Shown here: piece after piece, positions 24,501 through 39,100 of the stretch
Position numbering within the stretch: the stretch's first letter is position 1
Layout of the letters: each line of letters opens with the position of its first letter
From: Plakobranchus ocellatus
Taxonomy: Eukaryota; Mollusca; Gastropoda; Plakobranchidae
Direction: 5' to 3'
Length of the DNA stretch: 44,069 nucleotides
Assembly: GCA_019648995.1 (NCBI GenBank)
Contig: BLXT01005502.1
Coordinates: forward strand, 2,142,748-2,186,816
Translations under genes and position numbers: made by a program
The notes under the pieces: generated by a model
What the model was told of the DNA's origin: nothing
The model's database searches: none
Seen by the model: only the letters and a program-made list of their open reading frames with translations

Positions 24501-27075
24501 GGTTTGGTCATTTTATAAAACATGTTTTTGATATCTCTGTGGGTTTTTTTTTTTAATCGGTCAAGAAATCTCATAGCATTTGTAATTCCATTTGTACTCA
24601 AAGTTATTTTGCACTGTTTGATGTTTTCCTTTCAGGAAGCCGAGAAAGACGCCTGGTGGTAAAATTGGCCATGGCCGTGGGAACCAAGATGGTGAGTGCA
24701 GATAAAAGATTACCTTTGCTGTGCTCTGCCATAAAATAAAGCTCTCTAGACAACCCAGGGGCTTTGGTGGCACAGTGGATAGTGAACCCGCCCTGAGATA
24801 TGCAGGGACCCCTCTATTGTGAGTTTGAGCTCTGCCACTGGCGCCTTGGCCTGACAGAGGGCCTGAAAGCCTGAGACCAGCTTCTTGTGGACAGGCTGTA
24901 TACAAAAACCAACCATCCTTTGGACAGCATTAGACATTGCACTCTCATTGTGCTGCATGGCACTAATATGTTAATATGGCAGCTTAAATTTATTTCACAA
25001 CAGCTGGAGTTTGAGTCACCTATGTAAAGGAATTAAAATGGGATCAGGAAATATAATGAATCATTTTAAAATAATTCTATTGTTCCAACATTATTTTTCA
25101 GAAAGCATTTCGAGATGATGAGCTGATGAGTCTGGATGACATCCTGAGAAGATTGGATGAGATCAGCCAGCTCAGACTCAGGTGAGTTGGCCATGATGAG
25201 GAAGACATTGTGAGAATATAAAAACAGGAGCAGGGCCAAGGTCAGTCCACCTGATCTGCCCTTGACCTAGTCTTAGCTGACAGTTTATGGAAAAAAATGA
25301 AGCAAATGAGCATGAGATAACTTATTAACTTTGAGCCTTAATTAATGCCGACATCAACTTATCCATTTGAAATTGTTTTTAGGAGATAAGGGAGATGCAA
25401 TGAGAGAATCTACTCTGCTATCTGAACAATTATAATCCACTTGTCAAAAATATCCACAAAGAATCGGGTGTTTCATGGAAAACTGGACGACTTGAGAGAA
25501 GATCAAGTCAAGCAATATCGACGAAAGTTGAGTCTACTGATATTTTGATATGTATGGTAGTAAAATATTGCTCTTATTCTCTTTATTTTTTTTCCCCATC
25601 TTGTATGTTAGGGTTCGCCGCGCATGTGACACAAGTTTTGTCTACTGGCATCGAGTTGTTTTCCCAATCTATCTGGATGACTTATGTGAGAATGTCACAG
25701 ATACACACCGCATACATGTATGTACTGTAACATTTCAAGCATTATCCTTTACTTGTCTTAAATGTAATAATGCTTTTGACATATCCTGAATATCGCAAGA
25801 GGGGACATTCTGTGATCAGCTTGCACAAAAATGTGCACTTAGGATTAAGCAATGAAAATATGGGCCTTTATTGATTAAAACAGCCACAGTTAGCATTGAT
25901 GCCGGAAATTTGTCTGATTTTTTTCTCAAATTAAAAACTTCCTTAAAGTATTTGTAACAATTAACAGTTAACTCTTGTAGGTATTTCACTGTTAATTCTT
26001 GTAGAGGTGCCAGCTAAGCATTTGTAAGGGTTGAGCAAACATGACAAGATCATACCTAAGAAAAAATTACAAAATCTATCAAACTTCCTCAGCCAATGCT
26101 GCATTTTATTCAGGTATAAGTTCTTTTCTGGCTGGTTTAACTAAAAATTCGTTTTCTTTAAACCATCCAGTACATGTTTGCTGCTTTAAGAGACTGTGTG
26201 CCACAGATGGAGATGGCGAAGCACCTTGAGACAAGCCAGAATCTGAAAGATGCCTTTGACAAAGAGATTATGAAGAATGTTGATGATGTGAGTCACTTTT
26301 CTATTTTTAGCATCTCCTGCACTGACTACAAACTTCTGCCACTCACATGATAAATAAAGACAAAATAATAACAAAAACGAGGACAGTATTGCCCCAAGTT
26401 TTGTGCTGTATGGTTGACAAAAATGTATTTATTTAATCATTGTCCATAGCCAATACTTACAGAAAGATCATGGTTTAACAGATTTGGAGATGTAGGTGTG
26501 CTTTGCTTTAAAGAAAGATAAACATTCCACAATCAGACATAAATTTTTTTTCGTGGTTTTAGCCAGTGTTCAATATTGTTTTTATTTCAGTATTTAAGTG
26601 TGAAGATATAATTTTCTACTTTTGCATAAATATGTATATTTACATTCCAAATAAAGATGTGAGATTTATTGCTTTTCGTGTCAATCATTTTTTCCTCAGT
26701 AAATATGTTTAAAAGTATTTTTGTGCTTAGATGCAGATTAATTTTTCTTGTTTTGAATCTAGACATTTATCTTTGTCTCATTTCTTTACTATCCCAGCAC
26801 CTCCTGGAGCCTTTGTGTCGTTCTATTGAGACAGATTTGAGGTTGCATATCCACATCCATTTACAGCTGGATGATCGCAATCCATTCAAAGTTGGAATGC
26901 GTGATCTGTCCCATCTGCTAAGGTTGCGCCCCATTCGTTTCTTTGATCGCACCATAAATCCAAAGAGTAAGTGCTCCACCTTTAAGTTCTAGATCTTTGA
27001 TTTTTCTCTCTTTCTCTCTTTCTCCTTCTCTCTATCTCTCCTTGTGTCATTCTTTCTGTCTGTCTGTCTGTCTCC

Positions 27076-27159
<84 letters not shown>

Positions 27160-30128
27160 AGATATATGGGGTGTTGAATTACTAAAACAAGAGTAGTAGA
27201 TTCCATTGTCCAAATTTAAAATGGAAAATTTCGGGTTTGCCTGAAATCTAATATGATTGTGTGGCTGGCTCCGTTTTAGTTGTCACTGAAAGGATAGAGT
27301 AGAATAAATAAGGTGGTTTGTACAGGGCAAAAAAGGGTAACAATCGCTTATCATAAGCTTTATGGAAAACTGTCAAAAAACAATAATGATAAATTGAACT
27401 TTCTTCTATATCAAAGGTTTGAATCACTCAGGATTGTTTCCTACATTTCTTGCAGTTCCTGATATACCATTTGTCTGTTACACGCTTAAGTTTCAAGTGT
27501 AAAATTACACATTAAATGGAGGCACAGAGAGAGGGCAAACAGGAATGAAGATACCCTACAGGCTGCTATCCAAAATTCCAAACAAATGAAATATGTGAGG
27601 GAAATGGCAAAGGGAGTTGTTTTGCAGCAGGAGAAAAGCAGGAATAATTCTGACACAACTTTAAAAAATTTTTGTAGATCTTTTAATTAAGGTGGTTTAT
27701 ATTATTCAATTATAATCCAACAAATCCGTAATTTTTAGGTTGTTTTTGCCAAAGAAATCAATTTTTGTGGTCAAGCTACATTAATGGGCTCCATTGTATT
27801 TGTTAGAAAAGCACTGTGCATATGTGAACGATGTACTGTAAAATTTCTATCTCTGCCATTTGGTCACTGTGTGTTCTTACAGCCCATGTGGAGCATTATC
27901 TGAACAAAACCTTCTACAACTTGACCACGGTGGCCCTGCACGACTGGAAGACGTATGGTGAGATGAAGAACATGGCAGAGCAGAAGTATGGCCTGGTCAT
28001 GATGGAGTCACACCTGCCCAGCCAGACGCTGGAACAGGTGAGGGCCAGTGTGCCAAAAGCTGGAAATGAATAGACAGGATTTGGGTGGACTTATCACATA
28101 ATGAGATGTTCTGGGCGTAGGAAAATGGAGTAAATCTTACAAAACCTTTATGGCCGAGATTTAAACTTGGGGCTTACTAGCCAAAAACGCCATGATATAT
28201 TACACAGTTTGAGTTGGTAAGAACGGAAATTTAGAAATTTGCACCTAAAATCTCTTTAACCTTTTGGAAGCTTTATAGTCTATATTTTGGATCAAGGATC
28301 TCTAATTAAAACCCCCATGGGCCAAATATTGTTCATTATATATTAGGTGGTACAGGTGGAAATTTTAGAATTTTGCACCTAAAATCTTTTTAAACGGCTT
28401 CGTAATTTTTGGCTGGTTACTCTTACATTGGGAAGAGCTTATGAGTTAATTCATGTTGAGGAGCTTTCCCAATAGGTGTCAAATAAAATCTTATGAGAGT
28501 ATTCGAGTACTCAATGCTAAGAAATGTGTTGCACCTCAGATGGAAACACTTATTTCTCCTTTAAAAATATTTCATTTTGTTTTTCGCAATTTTCATGTTC
28601 AAATTTTTTTCTTTTTTTTTTTAAGTACCAGTCATTTAGTTGGAGGGAGACATTGTTTTACATCTCTAATTGTGTTTTTTTTTATATCAACAACATTGTT
28701 ATAGCTTTTTTTTTAAATTGTGCTCTCCCAGGGATTGGATGTGCTTGAGATAATGAGAAACATTCATGTGTTTGTGTCCAGATATCTCTACAACCTCAAC
28801 AACCAGGTGAGGACAATATCTGCTGGTGTTGTCAGAAATTTTGTAGATCAAATTCGTCTGTGATTTATGTAATATTCCAAATTGTGATATCAAGTGTGTG
28901 TGTGTGGGGGGGGGGCGGAATCTAGTGGTCAAACTTATCCACAGTTAATGAGTTAATGTAAAGCTCAAAATAATAAAATCAATGGCTTGAGTGACGGAGC
29001 AGGGAGGGGGTTATTTCTCTTTTGTGTTTAACTTGTGTTAATTGTGCACATTAAATGGAGATATGGGCAAATTAATTCTAGCCAAACTGGCAATTGAGTC
29101 AGAGTCCACCAGCCATTAGTCTTACATTCCTACAGACTTAGTTTGCTGCTGCCCCATATTTCTGTTTCATATTGAAGACTGTATTACAGTGTATTTTTAG
29201 ACTATTGATAATTTTGTATCAATCATTTGTCAACTGGCAGGTATTTGTAGAGAGGACAAGCAACAACAAGCATCTCAACACTATCAATATTCGGCATATT
29301 GCAAACTCCATCAGAACTCATGGCATTGGCATCATGAACACAACGGTCAGTGCTAGATAGAGATAAAGATTTTTATTTAACTTGTCTCAATTTTTTTGCT
29401 CTTTGTTATGGGAGCAAAATTCATTATATACTAGGATTGTTTCTTATGAGAAAATGACGCTATTTTAATTGTTTTTGCCTTGCAAGCTTGAAGAAATGGC
29501 AAAGTTTTCCAATAATTTATTGTTGGTCATGTTCTGGCGTACTTGCACAGCATCATTTGATTGATGAATACTGCATTTAATCTTTGTTTTAAATAGTGTA
29601 GCATTCCAGTTATTTAGTTCATTTAATGGCTGATAGTTTTTGTTAATATGCAGTAGGGCATATTTCACTGTAAGTTACTGGTTCGATAAAGTGAAAATAT
29701 GCTACATTTAAGGGAAACAAATACAGTAGAGGTCTGATCTTACACCCCTGCACCAATCATATTTCATCAGTAAATTTCCCCATCTTTGTTTAACCAGTTT
29801 TGGGCGCACTGTTATGGTCATAAACATTAAAATGTTTTCTAAATGCTTTATCTATTGAATAACCCCCCCTGACTTAATTTTTCCCACAGGTAAACTTCAC
29901 ATTCCAATTTCTGCGCAAAAAGTTTTTCATCTTTTCCCAATTCATGTATGACGAGCACATCAAGTCGCGGTTGATCAAGGACTGGAAGTTTTTTCGTGAA
30001 AATCACATGCAGACAGACCAGAAGGTACAAATCTACTGAAACAGAAATGAATAACAATAATTGTCATATGTGCATTTGTAAAGATAATTTACTGATTTTG
30101 ATTTTAAGTATATTTGAATTTTTTTGTA

Positions 30129-30166
<38 letters not shown>

Positions 30167-33100
30167 NNNNNNNNNNNNNNNNNNNNNNNNNNNNNNNNNN
30201 NNNNNNNNNNNNNNNNNNNNNNNNNNNNNNNNNNNNNNNNNNNNNNNNNNNNNNATTATTATTATTATTATTATAATTATTATTATTATTATTATTTTTG
30301 TCATTTCTGTTATCGTTTTCATTATGATTAGTATTATTGTTAATATTAGGGTTTTTTTTTCACAATAAATGTGGAGCAATCCCCCCCAAAAAACAATCAA
30401 ATTGCAAATCTGCATTGTTGAATTCAAATAAAAATTCTCAATTAAAACAGTAAAAATTACCATTTCCTTGTGAACGTAAAGACTATAGGATGTCTTTAGA
30501 AAATCATCTCAAAAAGAAAAGGATAAATATTAGTCTTCTAATTCAGAATTTTTCATGAAGAAACCAGCTTTTAGACTGGCACCTTGACTCATGTTTTGAG
30601 ACCACTTTCCCTTGCTTGTATTACAGTACCCATTTGAGAGAGGTGATAAGTTCAACAAAGGTATCAGAAAGCTTGGAGTCACACCAGAGGGTGACAGTTA
30701 CTTGGATCAGTTCCGCACTCAAGTTACCCAGATTGGTAATTGTGCATGGAGGGTTCTCAATCTACTGCATAAAATTGTTTGGTTTTTTTTGTTTGTTTGT
30801 TTGTTTTTGGGTTGTTTTTTTCGCAATAAAAAAAGAAAGGCTAAGAAAGTTCTTAGGGAGAAAATGAATGATGGCTTTGGATGAAATTTAACTTCAACTG
30901 GAAGTTTGTGTACTATTCTGGGTATTTTTGGGTTTTTTTTTACTAAATAAGTTAGTTCTGAGGTCATCTACTTAAGGTTGCTGTTTTTTTGTCAATATAA
31001 AAAGATGAATTACAAAAAAATAAATGAATGGGTTTTGCTAAGTTGTCTCAAGGTGAATATCTGTGCTGAATAATTTTGTACCCAGGATTGTTTAACTACC
31101 AAGACATTAAAGGTATAATGGGACATACACATTGGATGCTGTTTCTGCCCACTCATGGAGTTTGAGCTTGGCTGTTGGATGCTGGCACAGTGGCAGCCAT
31201 TTTTCTCAGCTGATCTTTTTTATTTTCTTCTAACATTCATATCCTTCTTATTCTTGTTACTCTTATTTTTTTTTTTTTTTTTTTAATGGAGATAGTTTTG
31301 AGTTATAGCTATTTTTTTCAAAATTGCTTTTCAAATAAAGTTGCAAACAGATAAGTTAGCTGAGAAAGGCCCTCGCAGTATTTCAGAACTTGGAAAAGAC
31401 ATTTGTGTGGTGACCCCACAAAATTGGATGTATCAGTGAAACGTCAGCCATGGCTCGTACAGAGCACCAGCCTTAGATTTCAAGTATCATGATTACTGCA
31501 ACACTTCCTGAACACTATCAGACCTATTCACCTGATCCTGTCTAGTTTATATAACTGGCCCTCTGTAGAAAAAGAAACTTATATTCTAGGGGCTCACCGT
31601 CAACTGTGATGGTCACAGGTGTATAGTTAAATCACGGACAATATCAGAGCTATTACTTAGGGAAACCCCTTATCTCAGTTCCGTTCACTGTTGGTCAGAG
31701 TATGGTTTGACAGAGTTGGTAAAGATTGCAAAAGATTTTGAATGTAAAACATGGAAAATTATGAGCATTGAATCTTTATTACCTTACTGCAAAACATCCC
31801 ATTACTAAACCACTTTACTTGATTTTACTGCCAAAAAATAAAGGAAAGAAAAGAAACAAATTCTTTCAAATCAAATGCTTTTTGTGAGGCTGCTTGAGCC
31901 ATTTATGAAATAACATTGCTGTCCTCTTGACTACTTGCCCCCCAGGCACCCCTAGAACACCACTAAACAATGTGCTGAACTGACCAAAAAAATCAATTTT
32001 TTACTCTCATATTGTCAGCACGGTTACTACCCATGTTTGTCTTTTATAGCTGTCATCATCCACTCCCACCCATTCTGTTAATAAGCTCAGTGTTTTTACT
32101 ATTCCAAAACATATTCGCAAGGGGCACAACTAGAGAAAATTAGGCTTACACCCATTGTGTCAATGCCTTTACTAATATTGTTGTAAGTCAGACAAAGTCA
32201 GGCTTCTATTGAGATAAGGTCATATAACATTTAATGTGTCAAAATAATGCCTTTTTTTTTCTCTTTGAAATGATGAAACATTTATAGACATATAGCATGT
32301 ATAGATTTCAAGAGGGCGTTAAGATAACACGGTACATTTATGAAATCTCAACCTTATTTAGCCTGTAGCTCATATTGTAGGAATTCTGACCTGACATGTT
32401 ATTTTTTCGTGACAGGTAATGCCATGGGTTATGTGCGAATGATACGGTCTGGAGGACTCCACTGTTGCAGCAATGCCATTCGCTTTATCCCTGATCTGGA
32501 GGACATTGTCAGTTTCAGTGACGCCTGCTCGGAGGAAGGCCTGGCTCAGGAGACGCAGGCAGCTGCCAAGTAAGTACTTTTGTACTAGCACTCACGGAAA
32601 CAGTAGGTGTGTAGCAGTTCAGTGCTGCCAAGTAAGCAGTTTTATACTAGTAGTCATGGAAACAGTAGGTGTGTAGCAGTTCAATGCTGCTAAGTAAGCC
32701 GTTCTTTACTCGCAGTCATGAAAACAGTAGATGCGTAGCAGTTTAGGTGCTGCCAAGTAAGCAGTGTTTTACTTGCAGTCATGGAAACAGTAGGGTGTAG
32801 CAGTTCAGTGCTGACAAGTAAGCAGTTTTATACTAGCAGTCATGGAAACAGTAGATGTGTGGCAGTTCAGTGCTGCCATGTAAGCAGTTTTATACTAGCA
32901 GTTTAGATGCTGCTAAATAGGCAGTTCTGCTAGCAAATTTGTACACAGTAGGTGTGCAGCAGTTGAGGCTCAGATTTACCTTATTGTGAATGAGATTTCA
33001 GTGGAGGGACCCTTTTTTTTTTCTTTCATTTTTGTAGTTCTTTTTTTTTTTGTTTAAAAGAAAATATAAGAAAAAAGAAATATTTATCTAATTATTTTCC

Positions 33101-36100
33101 CCGCCAAGATCTCCTGTCGTTGTATTATTTTGAGTTGAAAAATTGGAAAATGTTGTTTTTGGATGTGGATTCATAAAGAAAAAAATAGAATGATGTCTGT
33201 CGGAGGAATATTATTCTAAAATTTCTTACCAGTTTCATTCTTTACTGAATGAAAATGAAGATAAAAAATTATTTGATTTAGTCCGTGAACTTTTTCACAT
33301 GCATAGTTCTTGTGACATTTTTTTTCATTTTTCTTTTTTTCTTTAAGGAATTTGGATAATGTTATCAACAATCTTGCCAAGAACTTTGCTGAGGGTACAG
33401 AATATTTCAAGGTTGGTTTAAAAATAGGTGTTGGGTTGCATGTATTGCTAGAGGTTTTTCAGTCATCTTTAAAAATCAGCTAACACTATTAGTAGCATAA
33501 CTCGAAGATACCCTTCCTAATTGTTATTATAAATGTTATTAAAGACTACAAGAGGCACACTGTTTGTTTGCGAGATAATAAATGGAAATAATAATTTTGA
33601 CATTTCAACTACAGGCAAACGTTTAGATTACATAAAGATAAGCATATATTCATCAGTAAGAATAGTAATAAAATAATATATATTTCCAACGCTGAAAGTC
33701 TTTTGCCATGTGAAATCCTCAGATGCTGGTAGATGTTTTTGCCCCAGAGTTCAGAGATTCCAAAAATATGCATCTGCGAAACTTTTTTGTCATCTTGCCT
33801 CCCTTGGTAAGTTACACACACAAGTGACTTCATCACTCGTTGAAGCACAGTAAGATTTTATTTAAGGCTATGGGTAATAGAAAAGTTCATTAGAAATTAT
33901 CACCTGTGAATCCTTTTACAGGCTTTTTAAAATCTGTCATATGTTCTACAGGCCCTAAATTTTGATCATCAATAATTTTCTTATATATCTTTTCTTGTTC
34001 TAACTTAATTATTGATATCATCTAAATTTTTGTAAGGGCGTCAATGGCACAATGGCTTGTGAGTCTATCCTGAGATCTGCAAGGACCCTTCTGTCGCAGG
34101 TTCAAGCCCCACCATCGGCACGCCGGCCTGATGGAGGGCCTTCAAGCCTGAGATCACCTTGTTGTGGACTGGCTACATACAAAAACCCAACTTAATCCTC
34201 TATTATTTTGTATTCAAGGCAGATAAAATTACACATAATAGCCTAATTCTTGAGGTTTGTTAAAGTGATGCGTACTAGTCTTATTCTCAAGCAGAAATTT
34301 TAGGTTAGGAGAATTCAATCCACACTTTTATTGTTTGGTTTCTCCAGGCATGTGTACATTTTCTCATATCTTTATGCATCTTTACTCATGTCTAGACCAT
34401 CAACTTTGTAGAGCACTCGATCAGCTGTAAGGAGAAAATGAACAGAAAAAACAAAGTTGGAGCTGCCTTTACAGATGATGGCTTTGCTATGGGTAAGTCA
34501 ATGTCCTTTATATAGATGGCTAAAAAATAGAAATTGAGAAATAACACAGCACTGGGGAAAAAAATTGGCTTAAAAGTGTATTGAAGAAAAATAGTGTGCC
34601 TTAATGCAGTTTACGCTATTTTCATTTCAATTTGTCACAAGACCAGTGTCTGAAGGAGTCGAAAGTCACAATTTGACCATATTATCCATTTAAACAACCT
34701 GAAAAAATTTTTTTTTTCTGTAAGGTTTGTATCCGTGAAAGTAGAATGAAGGTATATAATTCGGAACCTAGATTTTTAATTTTGAGAAAAAGATTTTAGC
34801 GAGCTAAGAAGAACTTAAAATTTTTTTTTTTTTAAAGTTAATATGTAACATTAGATTCAATAGGATTGTCCTGAAACATGTAGATTATTTTTTCTTATGT
34901 GCAAAGACTCAGTGGACCATGATTTATTTTAGATTTTTTTTTTCTTTTAATTAAAGTGTTGCAGCTTCATTGACAAACTTCAAAAAATCTTTTCAAAAAG
35001 TAAAACGCAAGTAACGTCCCCTTCTTGATCTCCAACCAAAAAGCATTTGTCAGAGCAAAGTGCACACCAAACTTTCGTAGTCTGAGACTTGTATCTTTAT
35101 TCATGGTAACATATGAGAGTAATGTATCATACTGTCAAGTTTTGCTGTTTATTCCAGGTGTGGCCTACATTCTCAAACTGCTTGACCAGTACTCGGAGTT
35201 TGATTCTCTTCACTGGTTTCAGTCTGTGAGAGACAAATACAAGAAAGATAAGGTGAGATCATACAAATCTCTGGAATTCTGTAAGTAATTTCTCTATGAA
35301 ATGTAAAACAGACAGAAACAATCCAGAAAGGTATAATTCACTGCTCTAAGCTCACAGAACTAGCATATATCTTACAAACTTTAACTAACAGATATAAGAG
35401 TATGTGTGTGATCATACATATTTTTTTTTTTAATGTGTCCCTGAAACTGGTTTGCTTATTTATTCAGTTGTATTTTAAGATCGTTTTTCCAAATCACTTT
35501 CTTCCTGGTCCTTAGGACCATGAGTGGTGCAGTTACAAGAAAACTAATTGTGAAACCTGTAGCGATTTTCTCCTACAAGCTCAAGTTTGAGCCTATCAGT
35601 GCCTGCCCTGACCTCGTGATGGCATCGAAGCCTGAGGATCTCGTGTAAAGGACGAGCCATATGTTCCAAAACCAAATCAGTCCTGTTTTCTAGCATCATC
35701 TTTATCTTATTATCCATCACTTTCAATCTGCAGAATTTTTAATGTTGACTTTGCAAAACTTGTGTTCTCACTTAAATGGCATGAAGTTCATATGCCTTTG
35801 GGTTGCTAGAAGTTTTCAGTGTAGTAGTATTTATCATGTAGGCCCAGGCTGTGATTGTCCTGGTCACAAGATGTTACATTGTTTTTCACTTCTCTGTGCA
35901 GGAACAAGTTCTTAAGCAGACAGGCAACCGATCAGATGAGAAACTCCAGCAGACGACATCTCTGACTGTTAAACGCCTGGAGCAATACATGCAGGTTGGG
36001 CTTTGACTTTCAACATAATAAAATCATGATGAATTAGCGTCTGCTTTTATATAAAAACTTATTGTAGTTGTTTTTTTTGTTTTGCTTTGTTTTATTTTTT

Positions 36101-39100
36101 TTTTATTTCCTGAATGAATTCTTTTAATAAAGGGGAATACAGGGGAAGTTGGATTTACAATAGTCACATTAACGTGATTGTTTCTATGGTTTATTCGTTG
36201 TTTTTCATTTCAAATTTTATGAAGATTCCTTATTTTGAATCTTTAAGGTAAAATTATTCATGAAAAAGCATGAGGGAACAATATTTTTGTCAGATCTGCT
36301 GAAATCGCATATTGCTTTTCTTTATTTTGCTTTTTTCCTCTCCCTTCCATCATTTCCCCCACCAGGAATACGAGCTCCTGTTTTACTCGCTGAGCAGCGC
36401 CCGCATCTTCTTCCGTGCTGATCTGACAGCTGAGGAGGAGAAAGCCAGCAGTGATGCCTCGAAGGAGAAAGGTTAAAAAAAAAAAAATCAATAAAAGAAA
36501 AAAAGACTCTTGTTTTAGGGTTTCTTCAAAGTTTGCAGAGCTTTTATGATAAATCAATCATTGTCATCGTACACAATGTATTCATTCATCCACATTTATA
36601 CCAGTCGTTCAAATTTGCGTAAATTTGTCTACTCAGTAACTTATCAGAAGTGATCATATCAAAGCTATAAATAAAAGGGGGAGGGGGGGGGGAACAACAG
36701 AAAGCTTGCTATGATCAGTGAAAGGAAGACGTCCAACACTTTTGTCTTATTGTTTAAAAAACAAATCATTAAAAAAATATCAAAGTTTTTTTTCGTAAGA
36801 AGGGTTTCTGATTTTGATTTTGGCTTCATTTTTTCCCCAACCCCAGAGGGTGGAGCCCAGTCTGACCAATCAGGAGCAAGCTCACAAGGAGCTGCGGCAG
36901 GTAGGGTTAATATTAGCCATACCGATGTGATGTTTTGAGGGAATCCTTGATATATGCTGCAAATTATTTCTTACATTGAGCTGAGCACACTGAGTGAAAC
37001 AATCATAAAATTATGACTGATATAGAAACACTGATTATTTTCCATCCCTTCCCAACATTTTTTTTCTGTATTGTTATTATTTTTTTTTTTTGTAATATTT
37101 GTTAATGTTTGTGATTTGCAATTTTTTAAAAAAATTTTACTCATGAAAGAAAATTCTACATTTGAAATTGAGTTTTTTGGCATCAGGCTAGGTTCAAAAT
37201 TTCATGGAAGGCAAATTGGTGATAAAAATATTTGAGATTTTGAAATTTCAAACTTTGTAGCTGTTCAGCTTTGTCTTACTTATATCTTAATATCTTTACA
37301 TATCATGGCAAAAAGCTGAAGTAATTCCTTTAAAAAAAAAAAAAAAAGATTTGCACCCGTATAAAAGAGGAAAAAAATTCTCTAAAAATCAGTGCAGTTA
37401 CCTCAGATTCTGAGAGTTGGATCCAAACTTCTGTCATAATATATAGGGAGACTCTTTGATGTTGTTTGATATTTATGAGGGGTCCTCTTGAGAAAACAGT
37501 ATAAAATTTTCTGGGGCTGTATTTGCCACAAAAAATAATTACATTTTGTGATTTCTTTATATTTACATTGTTGGTAATTTAAATAAGTGCACCTAAAATA
37601 TTTTTAATGCATTTAAAGTTCTTTTTTATTGAGCTTTTCGTTACACAATTTTTTTTTTCCCTCAAAACCTCATCTCTTACCCACATGCTGTGTTTCTTTT
37701 CTAAATATGTGAAATATTTCCAAGATTTCCTCCAATCAAATCCACGTATTGTGTTCTTAGTTTTTATTTACATTCACATCTGAAATATTTTCAAACCTAA
37801 ACTTGACAGATTTTTTTGCCTAGCCAGACCAGATGGTATTTTCACTACATTTTGTTGAATGTCCCTCCCTTACGTTTACCTGCAATTTTTCCTTCATTTA
37901 TTTCCCTAAAGCTGCATCATGAGGTAAGCATGGGTATTTCATGAATTTTCTCTCAGTAATACTCTACTTCTCTCATCAAATCATTCTATGTTAGGGATTT
38001 GCCAGCTAGTTGTCTCACCTAGTGGTAAATTATATACTTTGCATGGCTGCTTCTAACCTGTCAGTTGACTGTAGTGTTGAATTATGTTAATCATATGATC
38101 TTTTCTACTAACTGGAAAAAAAAACCAACTATCACATACTGGTAATTTTATTAGAATAATGAAATAACTCTATATCAGGTGGATAATTGTTTCTAACTAA
38201 TGATCTGCTAATTCTAATCTTGAAATACTTAATTCGCATGATTTCTTTTGTAAGTATTTATATCATTCTAGTTTTAAAACATGCATCATGCATCAGTGCA
38301 GTCGCTGTCATCCCATTCCTTTCTTTTTTTTTAGTCTTGAAATACGTTATATTCACCTCTATCATTTGATAAGGATTTAATTTTCACATTAAAATACATA
38401 ATATGCATAGTGCCTTTTTAATGGATATAATTCTGTTCTTAAAATTCTTTACTCATGTACGGGAAGGAAGGGGGGCTTAAATTTTCTGTCACACCTCACA
38501 GTTTTTAATAAAAATCTTCTACTTGGGTCTTAAAGAATGATGTAATTTGTGTTGAGGATTCTTCACATCTGTAATGCTTCAGCTTCTGATATCTGAAGCC
38601 AGTAAAGTTTCTCAACAAAATGAGTCAAGTTTGCAGGTCTATTTGACTGGGTTTATAGAAGCATTCAGAACAACAGGGTCACAAGTAATTTAACGCATGC
38701 TCACTTAAAATTTGATACATGCAATATTTACACATGCTTGGCAGATCGCAAATTGAGTAGACTGGTGGTCTTAAGGTTGACTTTCAATGAGGAACTAGAA
38801 TAGAAGGGTGATTGGACTCATTTCTCTATGTATAAAACTTTCTATAGGCATGTTGTAGATTTTCTTCACAGAATTAAAGCAATAGTATTTTTATTTCTAT
38901 ACTTTCGGATTTGGATTTGGAATTACTCATTTAGATCTGCAACTTGACTCTATTTGTACAGCTATGTTATGTGTGCATATATGTATAGAACATTCAAATA
39001 TCCATTTTTTGATTTTTGCCTTTTTTTGAAATACTTTTTCTCTAAAACCTGTAAAGGCCATATTGGTCAACAGTAAAGTCTCATGACTTGTCCAAATGAA

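Noticed and set aside
24561-24958. Minus-strand open frames near exon 16
   Set aside because: They are antisense readings of the family-B SINE and its flanks. The same applies to the minus-strand frames at 8166-8442.
26989-27213. Minus-strand Arg/Glu-rich protein
   Set aside because: Translation of a (CT)n microsatellite. The similar frame at 43815-44048 has the same cause.
29996-30463. Poly-Ile, poly-Tyr and poly-Asn frames
   Set aside because: They are readings of an ATT microsatellite and the N gap.
37913-37924. Micro-exon between WASHC4 exons 33 and 34 (CTAAAG before, GTAAGC after)
   Set aside because: In phase it reads Ala-Ala-Ser-stop. It could be a rare alternative end, but 12 bases with ordinary flanks is not enough evidence.
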